From positions 1 through 36,655 of the forward strand of contig JAUYFS010000033.1 in the NCBI GenBank assembly GCA_030689665.1: 36,655 nucleotides of DNA, in the 5' to 3' direction. The notes beneath the pieces were generated by a model. That model was not told the origin of the DNA, did not search any database, and worked only from the letters and a program-made list of their open reading frames with translations. This document shows, piece by piece, positions 25,744 to 34,126 of this stretch (positions are counted from its first letter, which is position 1; each line of letters opens with the position of its first letter). The DNA comes from a bacterium. GTDB taxonomy: Bacteria > Patescibacteriota > Minisyncoccia > Minisyncoccales > JAUYFS01. Position numbers and translations under genes: made by a program.

Positions 25744-26294
25744 AAAAAACTGCCTTAATTTTTTATTTCTTGCTGGTTATAAATTTTATTTTTTTGGTTG
25801 TTTTATTCTTTAGTTTTAAAAATTGCAGCCAAATTTTTGAAGATTATCTTAGTATTGCCGCTGAAAAAAGAGAGTTGGAGACAATTCGCGGCAATTATCT
25901 TGAGGATTTGGAATTTATCAGACAAAACAAAACAAAAATAGAAGCTTTTGACAATTCTTTTGTTAATTCTCAAAACCCCTTGCTTTTCATTTCTTATTTG
26001 GAAAAAGAGGTTTCCAAAAGAGGCCTAATTTTTGGTTTTGCGGATATCAGCAATGAAGACAAAGAAAACAGCAACCAAGCCCTTAATTTCAAGCTGAAAA
26101 TTTGCGGGCCATTTCCCAAAGTATCCAATTTTTTGGGCGGGCTGGAAGAGTCGCCGTATATTTTAAGAGTAAAAAATTTAAGTATTTTTAGGGTTGAAAA
26201 AGAAACCCAAAACGAAAAAGACAAATGCAGTTCTTTAAAAATCGGGGAAGTTAATGCTACTCTGGAAGTGGAAACGCCAATTAAGATTTTTTAA
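25740..26294 (+). CDS. pilO: PilO-like type IV pilus assembly protein
   Basis: N-terminal TM, coiled coil, FLGGLEESPYILRVKNLSI; follows pilN. Confidence 0.75.
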   Translation: MKKTALIFYFLLVINFIFLVVLFFSFKNCSQIFEDYLSIAAEKRELETIRGNYLEDLEFIRQNKTKIEAFDNSFVNSQNPLLFISYLEKEVSKRGLIFGFADISNEDKENSNQALNFKLKICGPFPKVSNFLGGLEESPYILRVKNLSIFRVEKETQNEKDKCSSLKIGEVNATLEVETPIKIF

Positions 26295-26295
26295 A

Positions 26296-26559
26296 ATGTT
26301 TACTGATTTTTATAAAAAAATTTACGAGATTATTTACGAAAAATTTGTTTTAGCGTTTTTTCTTTTGGTTGTTTTGGTTGCTTTGATTCTTTTTGCCGCA
26401 GCAAATATTTTTTTACTTGAAAAAGAAATAGATGTTGAGAAAACAACGGAAAAATCTTTTCAAGAAAGATTTCTGAATGCTTACAGCTTTGTTGAAAAAA
26501 ATAAAAAAGGAGCAGATTTTTCCGATTCCTTGATTGATTTTTTTAATCTAAGGCGCTAA
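26296..26559 (+). CDS. Small single-TM protein at the end of the pilus cluster
   Basis: MFTDFYKKIYEIIYEKFVLAFFLLVVLVALILFAAANIFLLEKEID...; ATG 26296. Confidence 0.65.
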   Translation: MFTDFYKKIYEIIYEKFVLAFFLLVVLVALILFAAANIFLLEKEIDVEKTTEKSFQERFLNAYSFVEKNKKGADFSDSLIDFFNLRR

Positions 26560-26602
26560 TTTGACACAAAGGAAAATAAAAGCTAATATTTAAAAAAATT
26601 GA

Positions 26603-26645
26603 TTCACCCTCCAAAATTTTTCTACGAAAAACTTAGGAGGGTAAA
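26603..26645 (+). repeat. Short (43 bp) hairpin form of the TTYACCCT...AGGGTRAA family, leader of ndk
   Basis: TTCACCCTCCAAAATTTTTCTACGAAAAACTTAGGAGGGTAAA; GGAGGG 9 nt before ATG 26651; 4 differences from the 13064 copy. Confidence 0.87.
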
Positions 26646-26650
26646 AAATT

Positions 26651-27238
26651 ATGGCTGAAAAACAAGAAAGAACGGTTGTTCTGGTAAAACCAGACGGAGT
26701 AAAGCGCGGCTTAGTCGGGGAAATTATTTCACGAATTGAAAAACGCGGTTTAAAATTAATTGCCTTACAAATGGTTTGGGCGACAAAAGACCAAATAGAT
26801 GGTAATTATCCAAAAGATGAGGCCTGGTTGAAAAAAATTGGCGAAAAAACCGGAAAAAATTATCAAACCTATGGTTTGGACGTAAAAGCCGAATTGGGAA
26901 CCGATGACCCGATGGAAATCGGGAAAATGGTCAGACAATGGCTGATTGATTATATGACTTCTGGTCCAATGGTAAAAATGGTTGTCAGCGGAATTCACGC
27001 TGTTGATATGGTCAGGAAAATTACTGGAAGTACAATGCCCTCAGAGGCGGAAATGGGAACTATTAGAGGCGATTTTTCAGTTGATGACGCCACAGCTGCC
27101 AACAGAGGAAAAAGAGCAATCCATAACTTGGTCCATGCCTCGGGAACAATTAAAGAAGCGGAAAGTGAAATGCTCGTTTGGTTTGCGCCAGAGGAAATTC
27201 ATGACTACAAAAGGGCAGAAGAAGACATAATGTTTTAA
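26651..27238 (+). CDS. ndk: Nucleoside-diphosphate kinase (long form with insertion)
   Basis: ERTVVLVKPDGVKRGLVGEII, MTSGPMVKMVVSG, GTIRGDFS, NLVHASG catalytic His region. Confidence 0.95.
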   Translation: MAEKQERTVVLVKPDGVKRGLVGEIISRIEKRGLKLIALQMVWATKDQIDGNYPKDEAWLKKIGEKTGKNYQTYGLDVKAELGTDDPMEIGKMVRQWLIDYMTSGPMVKMVVSGIHAVDMVRKITGSTMPSEAEMGTIRGDFSVDDATAANRGKRAIHNLVHASGTIKEAESEMLVWFAPEEIHDYKRAEEDIMF

Positions 27239-27243
27239 AAAAT

Positions 27244-27390
27244 ATGTGGAAATTATTCGTGGCAATTTCAATACTACCAATCGCAATATCCATTGCTTAT
27301 TTTATTATCCACAAAGACAATATAATGGCAGTTGTTTTTATTCTTTTGGTGCCGCTTTATTTTTATATTTTTTCTCTTTTAAAAGAGTAA
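27244..27390 (+). CDS. Small two-TM protein (48 aa)
   Basis: MWKLFVAISILPIAISIAYFIIHKDNIMAVVFILLVPLYFYIFSLLKE*; absent from the ORF track because of length. Confidence 0.6.
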   Translation: MWKLFVAISILPIAISIAYFIIHKDNIMAVVFILLVPLYFYIFSLLKE

Positions 27391-27402
27391 AAAACTATGG
27401 GC

Positions 27403-27444
27403 TTGCCCTCCCAAATTTTTCTGCGAAAAATTTGGGAGGATGAA
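27403..27444. repeat. Short hairpin form of the family, near-perfect 16-bp arms, no annotated gene downstream
   Basis: CCCTCCCAAATTTTTC-TGC-GAAAAATTTGGGAGGA (15/16 pairing). Confidence 0.85.
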
Positions 27445-27489
27445 CTGGCGAGCTTTTAATCAGATTTGTTATAGCAAACTTTAGTTTGA

Positions 27490-27560
27490 TATCCCGATAC
27501 ACAAAGTGATCGGGATCCCGACCCCAAACATTTTGAAATTATTATGAAGGTGTCGGGATA
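27490..27560. repeat. Palindromic intergenic repeat
   Basis: ATCCCGATACACAAAGTGATCGGGAT and ATCCCGACCCC...GGTGTCGGGAT. Confidence 0.55.
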
Positions 27561-27729
27561 ACCGCTAGGATATAATAAAGAAGCATTGTCATTAGAAAGC
27601 ATCTGGTACAATTTTATTAAGGGGATTCCTAATTTGCCTTAATTTAACATCAGGGCATGCGGATACCCTTCTTAATAATTCCAGACGCTTCCTGACAGGG
27701 CTTCAAAATTTCAAAATTATTTATTTTCT

Positions 27730-28845
27730 ATGGATGCTCTAGATTTTCACAAAAAATACCGAGGAAAGGTAAAAATAATGCCCAAAATGGATGTTTCGCA
27801 AAAAAACCTTCATATTGTTTATACTCCGGGCGTTGCGCAAGTCACAAAAAAAATAGCGGAAAATCCGCAGAATTCTTTTATTTATACTTCTCGCTGTAAT
27901 AATGCGGCGATAATAACAGATGGAACAAGGACAATCGGAGTTGGCAACACGATTCCCGAAGCGTCAATGCCGGTAATGGAAGGCAAGGCGATTTTATTTA
28001 AAATACTGGGAAATGTTGACGCTTATCCGCTTTGTTTAGGAACTAAATCAGCCAAAGAAATCGTCAGAACTGTGGAAATTTTAGAGCCAAGCTTCGGCGC
28101 TTTTAACATTGAAGACATTGAGTCGCCAAAATGTTTTGAAATAATGGAAGAATTGGAACAGAAAAAAATCCTGACTTTTCACGACGACCAGCAAGGAACG
28201 GCAATTGTCGTTTTGGCGGGAATTTTAAACGCTTTTAAAGCGATGAAAAAAGATTTGAAAAAATCAAAAATTTGTTTGGCAGGAGCTGGGGCTGCCGGCT
28301 ACGGGGTTTTTAAAATTTTGAAAGAAATTGGGATTAAAAACCTGGTGGTTTTTGATAATAATGGGTTGATATATAAAAACAGAGAAGGCGATAATAAATA
28401 TCAACGAGAAATTGGTGATTTTAGCAATAGAGAGAATAAAAGAGGCGGACTAAAAGAAGCTATAGAGGGCGCAGATTTATTTATTGGATTGACTGGCAAG
28501 GCAGGACTTTTAAAAACAGAACATATTTCGCTAATGAATAAAAATCCGATTATTTTCGCGCTTTCAAATCCTGTTCCGGAGATTTTTCCGGAAGAAATCA
28601 ATAAAACGACAAAAAATTATTTATACGCCACAGGCCGTTCTGATTTTCCCAACCAAATAAATAATGCCATAGCTTTCCCGGGAGTTTTCAGGGGAATTTT
28701 GGATAAAAGACGAAAAATAGATTTAAAATTAGAGGTTAAAATTGCCAAAGCAATTGCCAACTTAATAAAAAATCCGAGCAAAAAAAGAATTTTGCCCGAT
28801 GTTTTTGATAAAAGATTGCTTAAAACCATAGCCAATTGTTTCTAA
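27730..28845 (+). CDS. NAD(P)-dependent malic enzyme
   Basis: GNTIPEASMPVMEGKAILFKILGNVDAYPLCLGTK, FGAFNIEDIESPKCFEI, FHDDQQGTAIVVLAGILNA, GAGAAGYGVFKIL. Confidence 0.93.
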   Translation: MDALDFHKKYRGKVKIMPKMDVSQKNLHIVYTPGVAQVTKKIAENPQNSFIYTSRCNNAAIITDGTRTIGVGNTIPEASMPVMEGKAILFKILGNVDAYPLCLGTKSAKEIVRTVEILEPSFGAFNIEDIESPKCFEIMEELEQKKILTFHDDQQGTAIVVLAGILNAFKAMKKDLKKSKICLAGAGAAGYGVFKILKEIGIKNLVVFDNNGLIYKNREGDNKYQREIGDFSNRENKRGGLKEAIEGADLFIGLTGKAGLLKTEHISLMNKNPIIFALSNPVPEIFPEEINKTTKNYLYATGRSDFPNQINNAIAFPGVFRGILDKRRKIDLKLEVKIAKAIANLIKNPSKKRILPDVFDKRLLKTIANCF

Positions 28846-28863
28846 AATTGATTCAGCCATATT

Positions 28864-29904
28864 ATGCTAAAAATCGGAATTGTCGGTTTGCCCAATGTCG
28901 GAAAATCAACTCTTTTTAAGGCGCTAACCAAAAAAAGCGTGGATATTGCTAATTATCCTTTTTGCACTATTGACCCTAATGTTGGAATTGTTGAAGTTTT
29001 GGACGAGCGCTTGGATAAATTGTCGGAAAAATTCAATTCAAAAAAGAAAATTCCGGCTGTGATTGAATTTGTTGATATTGCCGGTTTGGTAAAAGGCGCG
29101 AGCAAGGGACAGGGTTTGGGAAATAAATTTTTGTCCCATATAAGGGAAGTTGACGCGATTGTCCAGATTGCGCGGGTTTTTGAAGGAAAAGACATTATTC
29201 ATGTTGACGGCAATATTGACCCCTTGCGGGACATTGAAGTTATAAATACGGAATTGATTTTGGCTGATTTGGAAACAATTGAAAAATATTCTGAGAAATT
29301 GGGAAAAGAAATGAGACAGCAAAACAAAGAAGCGATGAGAGAAAAAGAGATTTTGGATAAAATTAAAAAACATCTTGACCAGGGGAAACTGGCAAATGAT
29401 TGCGAAATTTCTTTTGAAGACAAAAAATCAATAAAAAATTTAAACCTTTTAACCTTAAAGCCGTTTCTCTATGTTTATAATTTTTCCGGAGAAAATTTTA
29501 TTGTTCCTGAAGAATTGAAAAATAAAAAGTATATTCCGATTGACGTGAAAATTGAAGAAGACATTATGAATATGACAGCTGAAGAAGTTTCTGATTTTGG
29601 GATAAACTCCAATTTGAACAATTTGATAAAAGCGTCTTTTGAACTTCTTGATTTGATTGTTTTTTTTACAACCGGCGAAGATGAATCAAGGGCCTGGGAG
29701 ATAAAAAGGGGAACAACCGCGCAAAAAGCGGGCGGGGCAATCCACAGCGATTTTGAGAACAACTTTATAAGGGCAGAAATAATTCTTTGGGACAAGCTTT
29801 TGGAAATCGGTTCTTGGCCAAAAGCCAGAGAACTTGGTTTGATAAAATCAGAAGGCAAGGAGTACATTGTTAAAGATGGCGATGTTGTGAATTTTTTGAT
29901 TTAA
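28864..29904 (+). CDS. ychF: Redox-regulated ATPase YchF (Obg-related)
   Basis: GIVGLPNVGKSTLFKALT, NYPFCTIDPNVGIVEV, DIAGLVKGASKGQGLGNKFLSHIREVDAIVQIAR; C-terminal TGS region. Confidence 0.96.
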   Translation: MLKIGIVGLPNVGKSTLFKALTKKSVDIANYPFCTIDPNVGIVEVLDERLDKLSEKFNSKKKIPAVIEFVDIAGLVKGASKGQGLGNKFLSHIREVDAIVQIARVFEGKDIIHVDGNIDPLRDIEVINTELILADLETIEKYSEKLGKEMRQQNKEAMREKEILDKIKKHLDQGKLANDCEISFEDKKSIKNLNLLTLKPFLYVYNFSGENFIVPEELKNKKYIPIDVKIEEDIMNMTAEEVSDFGINSNLNNLIKASFELLDLIVFFTTGEDESRAWEIKRGTTAQKAGGAIHSDFENNFIRAEIILWDKLLEIGSWPKARELGLIKSEGKEYIVKDGDVVNFLI

Positions 29905-29940
29905 AACCAAAACCCCGCATTTGCGGGGTTTTGGTTTTAA
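29901..29940. terminator. Bidirectional terminator between ychF and rpmB
   Basis: TTAAAACCAAAACCCCGC-ATTT-GCGGGGTTTTGGTTTTAA, 18 bp perfect stem between convergent genes. Confidence 0.92.
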
Positions 29941-29952
29941 AATCCTCAAAAA

Positions 29953-30144
29953 TTACAAACCTTTTCTGGTCATAGTTTTTATGCACTTAGTACAGGCTTT
30001 CACTTTTCTTCCGTCAGCCATTTTAAAAAACTGAAGGTTTGGTTTTTGCCTTGCAGTAGCAGTCGGATTTATTTTACTTCTTGATTTTTTGTATCTTATG
30101 ACTTTTTGGGATTTTTTCCCGCAAATTTCGCAAACCCTTGCCAT
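29953..30144 (-). CDS. rpmB: 50S ribosomal protein L28
   Basis: MARVCEICGKKSQKVIRYKKSRSKINPTATARQKPNLQ...KVKACTKCIKTMTRKGL. Confidence 0.93.
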   Translation of the reverse strand: MARVCEICGKKSQKVIRYKKSRSKINPTATARQKPNLQFFKMADGRKVKACTKCIKTMTRKGL

Positions 30145-30216
30145 ATTTTTATTTTATTTATTACGCCAAATTATCTATAATGAAATAACAATACCACAAA
30201 ATAATTTATAAATCAA

Positions 30217-30819
30217 ATGAATTTTTTAATCGCTATTTTAATTTTGCTTTTTTCGGTTGTTATCCATGAAGTTTCCCACGGCTTAATGGCGGATTATTTG
30301 GGCGACCCCACAGCTCGTTATGCCGGCCGCTTGACCTTGAATCCAATAAAACATTTAGACCCCTTGGGCTCTATTATTTTGCCCCTAATTCTTTTTTTAA
30401 CCAGCAGCCCGATTTTGGTTGGTTGGGCAAAGCCGGTTCCGATAAATCCCTACAATTTAAAAGACCAACGATTTGGCCCGGCAAAAGTGGCCTTAGCAGG
30501 CCCGCTGTCAAATATTTTCGTGGCGATTTTTTTCGCCTTGCTGGTTCGTTTTCTTGGCGCTTTTGTTTCTTCGCCATTGATAATGATTTTCGCTTTTATT
30601 GTCCAGGTTAATTTGATGCTGGCTATTTTCAATTTGATGCCAATTCCGCCATTAGACGGTTCGCACATTCTTTTCGGTTTGTTTCCGGCAATAGAAGAAA
30701 AAACAAGGATGATTTTTTCCCAATTTGGAATCATATTTTTAATTTTTTTCATTTTTTTCCTTTTTCCTTTGATATTTCCGATTGTTCAATTTTTATACGG
30801 TTTTTTAATAGGTTATTAA
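30217..30819 (+). CDS. Site-2 protease family (M50) membrane metalloprotease
   Basis: VVIHEVSHGLMADYLGD (HExxH), NPIKHLDPLGSIILPLI, NLMPIPPLDGSHIL. Confidence 0.95.
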   Translation: MNFLIAILILLFSVVIHEVSHGLMADYLGDPTARYAGRLTLNPIKHLDPLGSIILPLILFLTSSPILVGWAKPVPINPYNLKDQRFGPAKVALAGPLSNIFVAIFFALLVRFLGAFVSSPLIMIFAFIVQVNLMLAIFNLMPIPPLDGSHILFGLFPAIEEKTRMIFSQFGIIFLIFFIFFLFPLIFPIVQFLYGFLIGY

Positions 30820-30852
30820 ATCAATTTGATAAAAAACCCTAGATAGGTTAAA

Positions 30853-30972
30853 TTTACCCTCCCAAATTTTTGGCTAAAATAATTAGAATTGACAGCGATA
30901 ATTTAAATAAATGGGTGATATTAATATTTCAACAATCTATTATCAAACAAGCCAAAAATTTAGGAGGGTGAA
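30853..30972 (+). repeat. TTTACCCT...AGGGTGAA element, 120 bp copy
   Basis: About 95% identical to 17233-17352; arms ACCCTCCCAAATTTTTGGC / GCCAAAAATTTAGGAGGGT. Confidence 0.9.
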
Positions 30973-31080
30973 CCGCTCCAAGTTTTTGACTTGGCTGGTT
31001 GGACGTAATAAAATAAATCAGTTAAATAAAAATTAATAATTCAGCAACTTTTTAAACAACCCAAAAACATGGGAAGGTAA
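30973..31080 (+). repeat. Degenerate tandem element abutting the 30853 copy
   Basis: Begins CCGCTCCAAGTTTTTGACTTGG, ends CCCAAAAACATGGGAAGGTAA, 7 nt before ATG 31088. Confidence 0.5.
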
Positions 31081-31087
31081 AAATAAT

Positions 31088-32728
31088 ATGGATATAAGCA
31101 AAACTCTTAAAATTTTAGCGCTGGTTGTGATTATTGGCGGCAGTATTGCCGGCTATTGGTTTTATCAAAAAACGATTTATTCAAAAGAAGTTTTGAAAGT
31201 TGAAATTTTGGGACCGGAAAAAATCGCTGCCGGCGAAGAATTTGAATACACGATTAAATACAAAAACAATGGAAATTTTCGTTTGGAGAATTTGAATTTT
31301 AATTTTCAATTTCCCGACCAAGCAATTGTCTCTGAAGAAGAAAACCAAAATTCCTTAAGAGTGGTAAAAGACCTTGAAGACCTTTATCCGGGCGAAGAAA
31401 AATTTATCCGCTACAGAGCGCGAATTTTCGGCACCCAGGATTCAATCCACACAGCGTATGCGACCATTGGTTTTAATCCCAAGGATTTAAATGCAAATTA
31501 TCAGGTCAAAACAAGTTTATCAACTAAAATTGATTCAATGCCCATAACCTTTGATTTTGATTTGCCCTCAAAGGCAATGAATGAAAAACCGCTTAATTTT
31601 TCCATAAATTATTTTTCAAACATTGATTATCCTTTATCTGATTTGAGAATTAAATTGGAGTATCCGGCTGGATTCCAATTTTTAGAAGGCCAACCGCTAA
31701 GTATTGAAAATGATGAGTGGGCTGTTCCGATTTTAAACAAAGTAGAGGGCGGAAGAATCAGCATAAAAGGGCAAGTTTCCGGCAGCGCGGGAGACAGTAA
31801 ATTATTTAAGGCAAAACTCGGATTTTGGAAAAACGATAAATATATTCTTTTAAAAGAAACCTCAAAAGCGACATTTTTAACAGAAGCGTCTATTTATATT
31901 ACGCAATTTATCAACAATTCTCCGCAATATAATCCGCGAGACGGAGAATTGCTCCATTATGAGATATTTTTTAGAAATGTCGGAGGCGAGGCGCTGGAGG
32001 ATTTGTCAATGCTTGTTAAATTGGATGGAAATGTTTTTGATTTAGACACTTTAAAATCAGACACAGGAAAATATAATTCCGGCGATAATTTCATAATTTG
32101 GAGTAAAAGGGAATCAGAAAACCTGCAATTTTTGGATGTTAATCAGGAAGGCAAGGCGGAATTTTGGGTGGAATTAAAAGACGATTGGCCTTTGGCAAAC
32201 AACGCAGGATTTAACCAAATTATAAGAAGCAAAATCAGCGTTGGGCAGACAAATGAAGAATTCAGCAGCAAGGTGGTTTCTAAACTGGCAATTAGTTCTC
32301 AGGTTTTATCCAGCGATAACGCTTATTTTAACAACAGCGGACCTTATCCGCCTCAGGTTGGAGAATATTCTACCTTAACTGTTGTTTTAAATGTAAAAAA
32401 TTATTTTAATGCAATGAAAAATGTTAAACTTAGGGCTGTTTTGCCGAGGTATATTGATTTAACGGGCCAGATTTCTCCAAGCGATTCAAAATTGGTTTTT
32501 GACCAAAAAAGCAGAGAAATGATTTGGGACATTGGCGATATGGGAATCGGAAAAGGAGTTTTAACAAAGGGGCCGGAAATAGCTTTTCAGGTCAGAATTA
32601 AGCCGGATTTGGATATGCCGCTCATTTCTATTCTTGGAGGCTTAAGTGTTGATGGAGATGACCAGTTTACAGGTTCCCGCGTTGAAGAAAAATTAGGCGA
32701 TGTGGTTTTGGATACGCAAGCTGAATAA
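31088..32728 (+). CDS. Membrane-anchored protein with repeated immunoglobulin/DUF11-like domains
   Basis: N-terminal TM; IAAGEEFEYTIKYKNNGNFRLENLNFNFQFP, DGELLHYEIFFRNVGGEALEDLSMLVKL, YSTLTVVLNVKNYFNAMKNVKLRAVLP. Confidence 0.75.
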   Translation: MDISKTLKILALVVIIGGSIAGYWFYQKTIYSKEVLKVEILGPEKIAAGEEFEYTIKYKNNGNFRLENLNFNFQFPDQAIVSEEENQNSLRVVKDLEDLYPGEEKFIRYRARIFGTQDSIHTAYATIGFNPKDLNANYQVKTSLSTKIDSMPITFDFDLPSKAMNEKPLNFSINYFSNIDYPLSDLRIKLEYPAGFQFLEGQPLSIENDEWAVPILNKVEGGRISIKGQVSGSAGDSKLFKAKLGFWKNDKYILLKETSKATFLTEASIYITQFINNSPQYNPRDGELLHYEIFFRNVGGEALEDLSMLVKLDGNVFDLDTLKSDTGKYNSGDNFIIWSKRESENLQFLDVNQEGKAEFWVELKDDWPLANNAGFNQIIRSKISVGQTNEEFSSKVVSKLAISSQVLSSDNAYFNNSGPYPPQVGEYSTLTVVLNVKNYFNAMKNVKLRAVLPRYIDLTGQISPSDSKLVFDQKSREMIWDIGDMGIGKGVLTKGPEIAFQVRIKPDLDMPLISILGGLSVDGDDQFTGSRVEEKLGDVVLDTQAE

Positions 32729-32743
32729 ATTTAATTTTTAATT

Positions 32744-34114
32744 ATGGACAACAATACAATGCAAAAAATAATTTCATTATCCAAAAGAAGGGGATTTATT
32801 TTTCCTTCGTCGGAAATTTATGGGGGCATTGAAGGTTTTTGGGATTACGGGCCTTTGGGTTCATTGCTAAAAAACAACATAAAAAAACTTTGGCTGGAAA
32901 ATTTTGTGCAAAAAAGAAAAGACATTGTTTTAATTGACGGCAGCGTGATAATGAACACAAAAGTTTGGCAGGCATCAGGCCATTTGAGCGCTGGATTTGC
33001 CGATGAATTGGTTGAGTGCAAAAAATGCAAAAAAAGATTTAGATTTGACCACATGGAAGAATTAAAAGGAAAAGAATTTGAAAAAAATTGGCGCAAGTGT
33101 CCGGAGTGCGGCGAAATTATAAAAGAAATTCCGAGAAAATTTAATTTGATGCTTAAAACATTTGTTGGCGCGATTGAGGATGATGCGTCCCGAGCTTATT
33201 TAAGGCCAGAAACAGCGCAGTCAATGTTCACTAACTTCAAAAATGTTTTGAATTCTTCAAGAATGAAACTTCCTTTTGGCATTGCTCAAATCGGAAAATC
33301 TTTCAGAAACGAAATAAACACCGGCAATTTTATTTTCCGTTCCAGAGAATTTGAAATCGCGGAAATTGAATATTTCACAAACCCGAAAGACGACGAAAAG
33401 TTCTTTGATTTGTGGTTTAAAGAATGGAATGATTTTATTTTGAAGCTAGGCGTTAAAAAGGGGAATCTTAGGGAAAAAGAGCACAAAAAAGAGGATTTGG
33501 CGCATTATTCAAAAAGAACAACTGATATTGAATATAATTTTCCTTTTGGCTGGTCTGAGTTGGCAGGAGTTGCTAATAGAACTGATTTTGATTTAAAACA
33601 GCATTCTGAATTTTCAGGAGAAAGTTTAAAATATCTTGAAGAAGAAGGGGGAAAAGAATTTTTCCCGTATGTCATTGAACCAACCATAGGCATAGACAGA
33701 TTGTTTTTAACGATTTTAGCTGACGCTTACAGCGAAATAAGCGGCGGTAGGGCGGGAGAAAAAAGCAATACTAAACAAGAAGCAGAGGTTGTTTTGAAGC
33801 TTCACAAAAAATTAGCTCCGATTACTGTCGCGGTTTTGCCGCTGGTTAAAAACAAAAAAGAAATAACGAAAAAATCAGAGCAAGTTTATGATTTATTGAG
33901 AAATTATTTTGTTGTTCAATACGACGAAACAGGTTCAATTGGCCGTCGCTACAGAAGACAGGATGAAATTGGTACCCCATACTGCGTAACCATTGATTTT
34001 GATACCCTAGAAGACGATACGGTAACAGTAAGGGACAGGGATACAATGAAACAGGAAGAAAGAGTAAAAATCAGCGAACTTCCGGAAAAAATACAAAAAT
34101 ATCTAAACGATTAA
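32744..34114 (+). CDS. glyS: Glycyl-tRNA synthetase, single-chain class II
   Basis: GGIEGFWDYGPLGSLLKNNI, RPETAQSMFTNFKN, FGIAQIGKSFRNEI, FRSREFEIAEIEYF, PYVIEPTIGIDRLFL. Confidence 0.95.
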   Translation: MDNNTMQKIISLSKRRGFIFPSSEIYGGIEGFWDYGPLGSLLKNNIKKLWLENFVQKRKDIVLIDGSVIMNTKVWQASGHLSAGFADELVECKKCKKRFRFDHMEELKGKEFEKNWRKCPECGEIIKEIPRKFNLMLKTFVGAIEDDASRAYLRPETAQSMFTNFKNVLNSSRMKLPFGIAQIGKSFRNEINTGNFIFRSREFEIAEIEYFTNPKDDEKFFDLWFKEWNDFILKLGVKKGNLREKEHKKEDLAHYSKRTTDIEYNFPFGWSELAGVANRTDFDLKQHSEFSGESLKYLEEEGGKEFFPYVIEPTIGIDRLFLTILADAYSEISGGRAGEKSNTKQEAEVVLKLHKKLAPITVAVLPLVKNKKEITKKSEQVYDLLRNYFVVQYDETGSIGRRYRRQDEIGTPYCVTIDFDTLEDDTVTVRDRDTMKQEERVKISELPEKIQKYLND

Positions 34115-34126
34115 AAGGCGATTATT

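Noticed and set aside
26982-27230. + strand ORF inside ndk and ORF 27246-27443
   Set aside because: Alternate frames of ndk and of the better 48 aa membrane-protein ORF at 27244-27390.
27545-27729. Possible tRNA or other RNA gene in the long gap before the malic enzyme
   Set aside because: No T-loop (GGTTCRANNCC), no acceptor stem pairing; only weak palindromes and a TATAAT without a -35.
30423-30611. Overlapping ORFs on both strands in the M50 protease gene (30374-30752)
   Set aside because: Shadow frames of a gene with clear HExxH and NPxxxLDG-type motifs.
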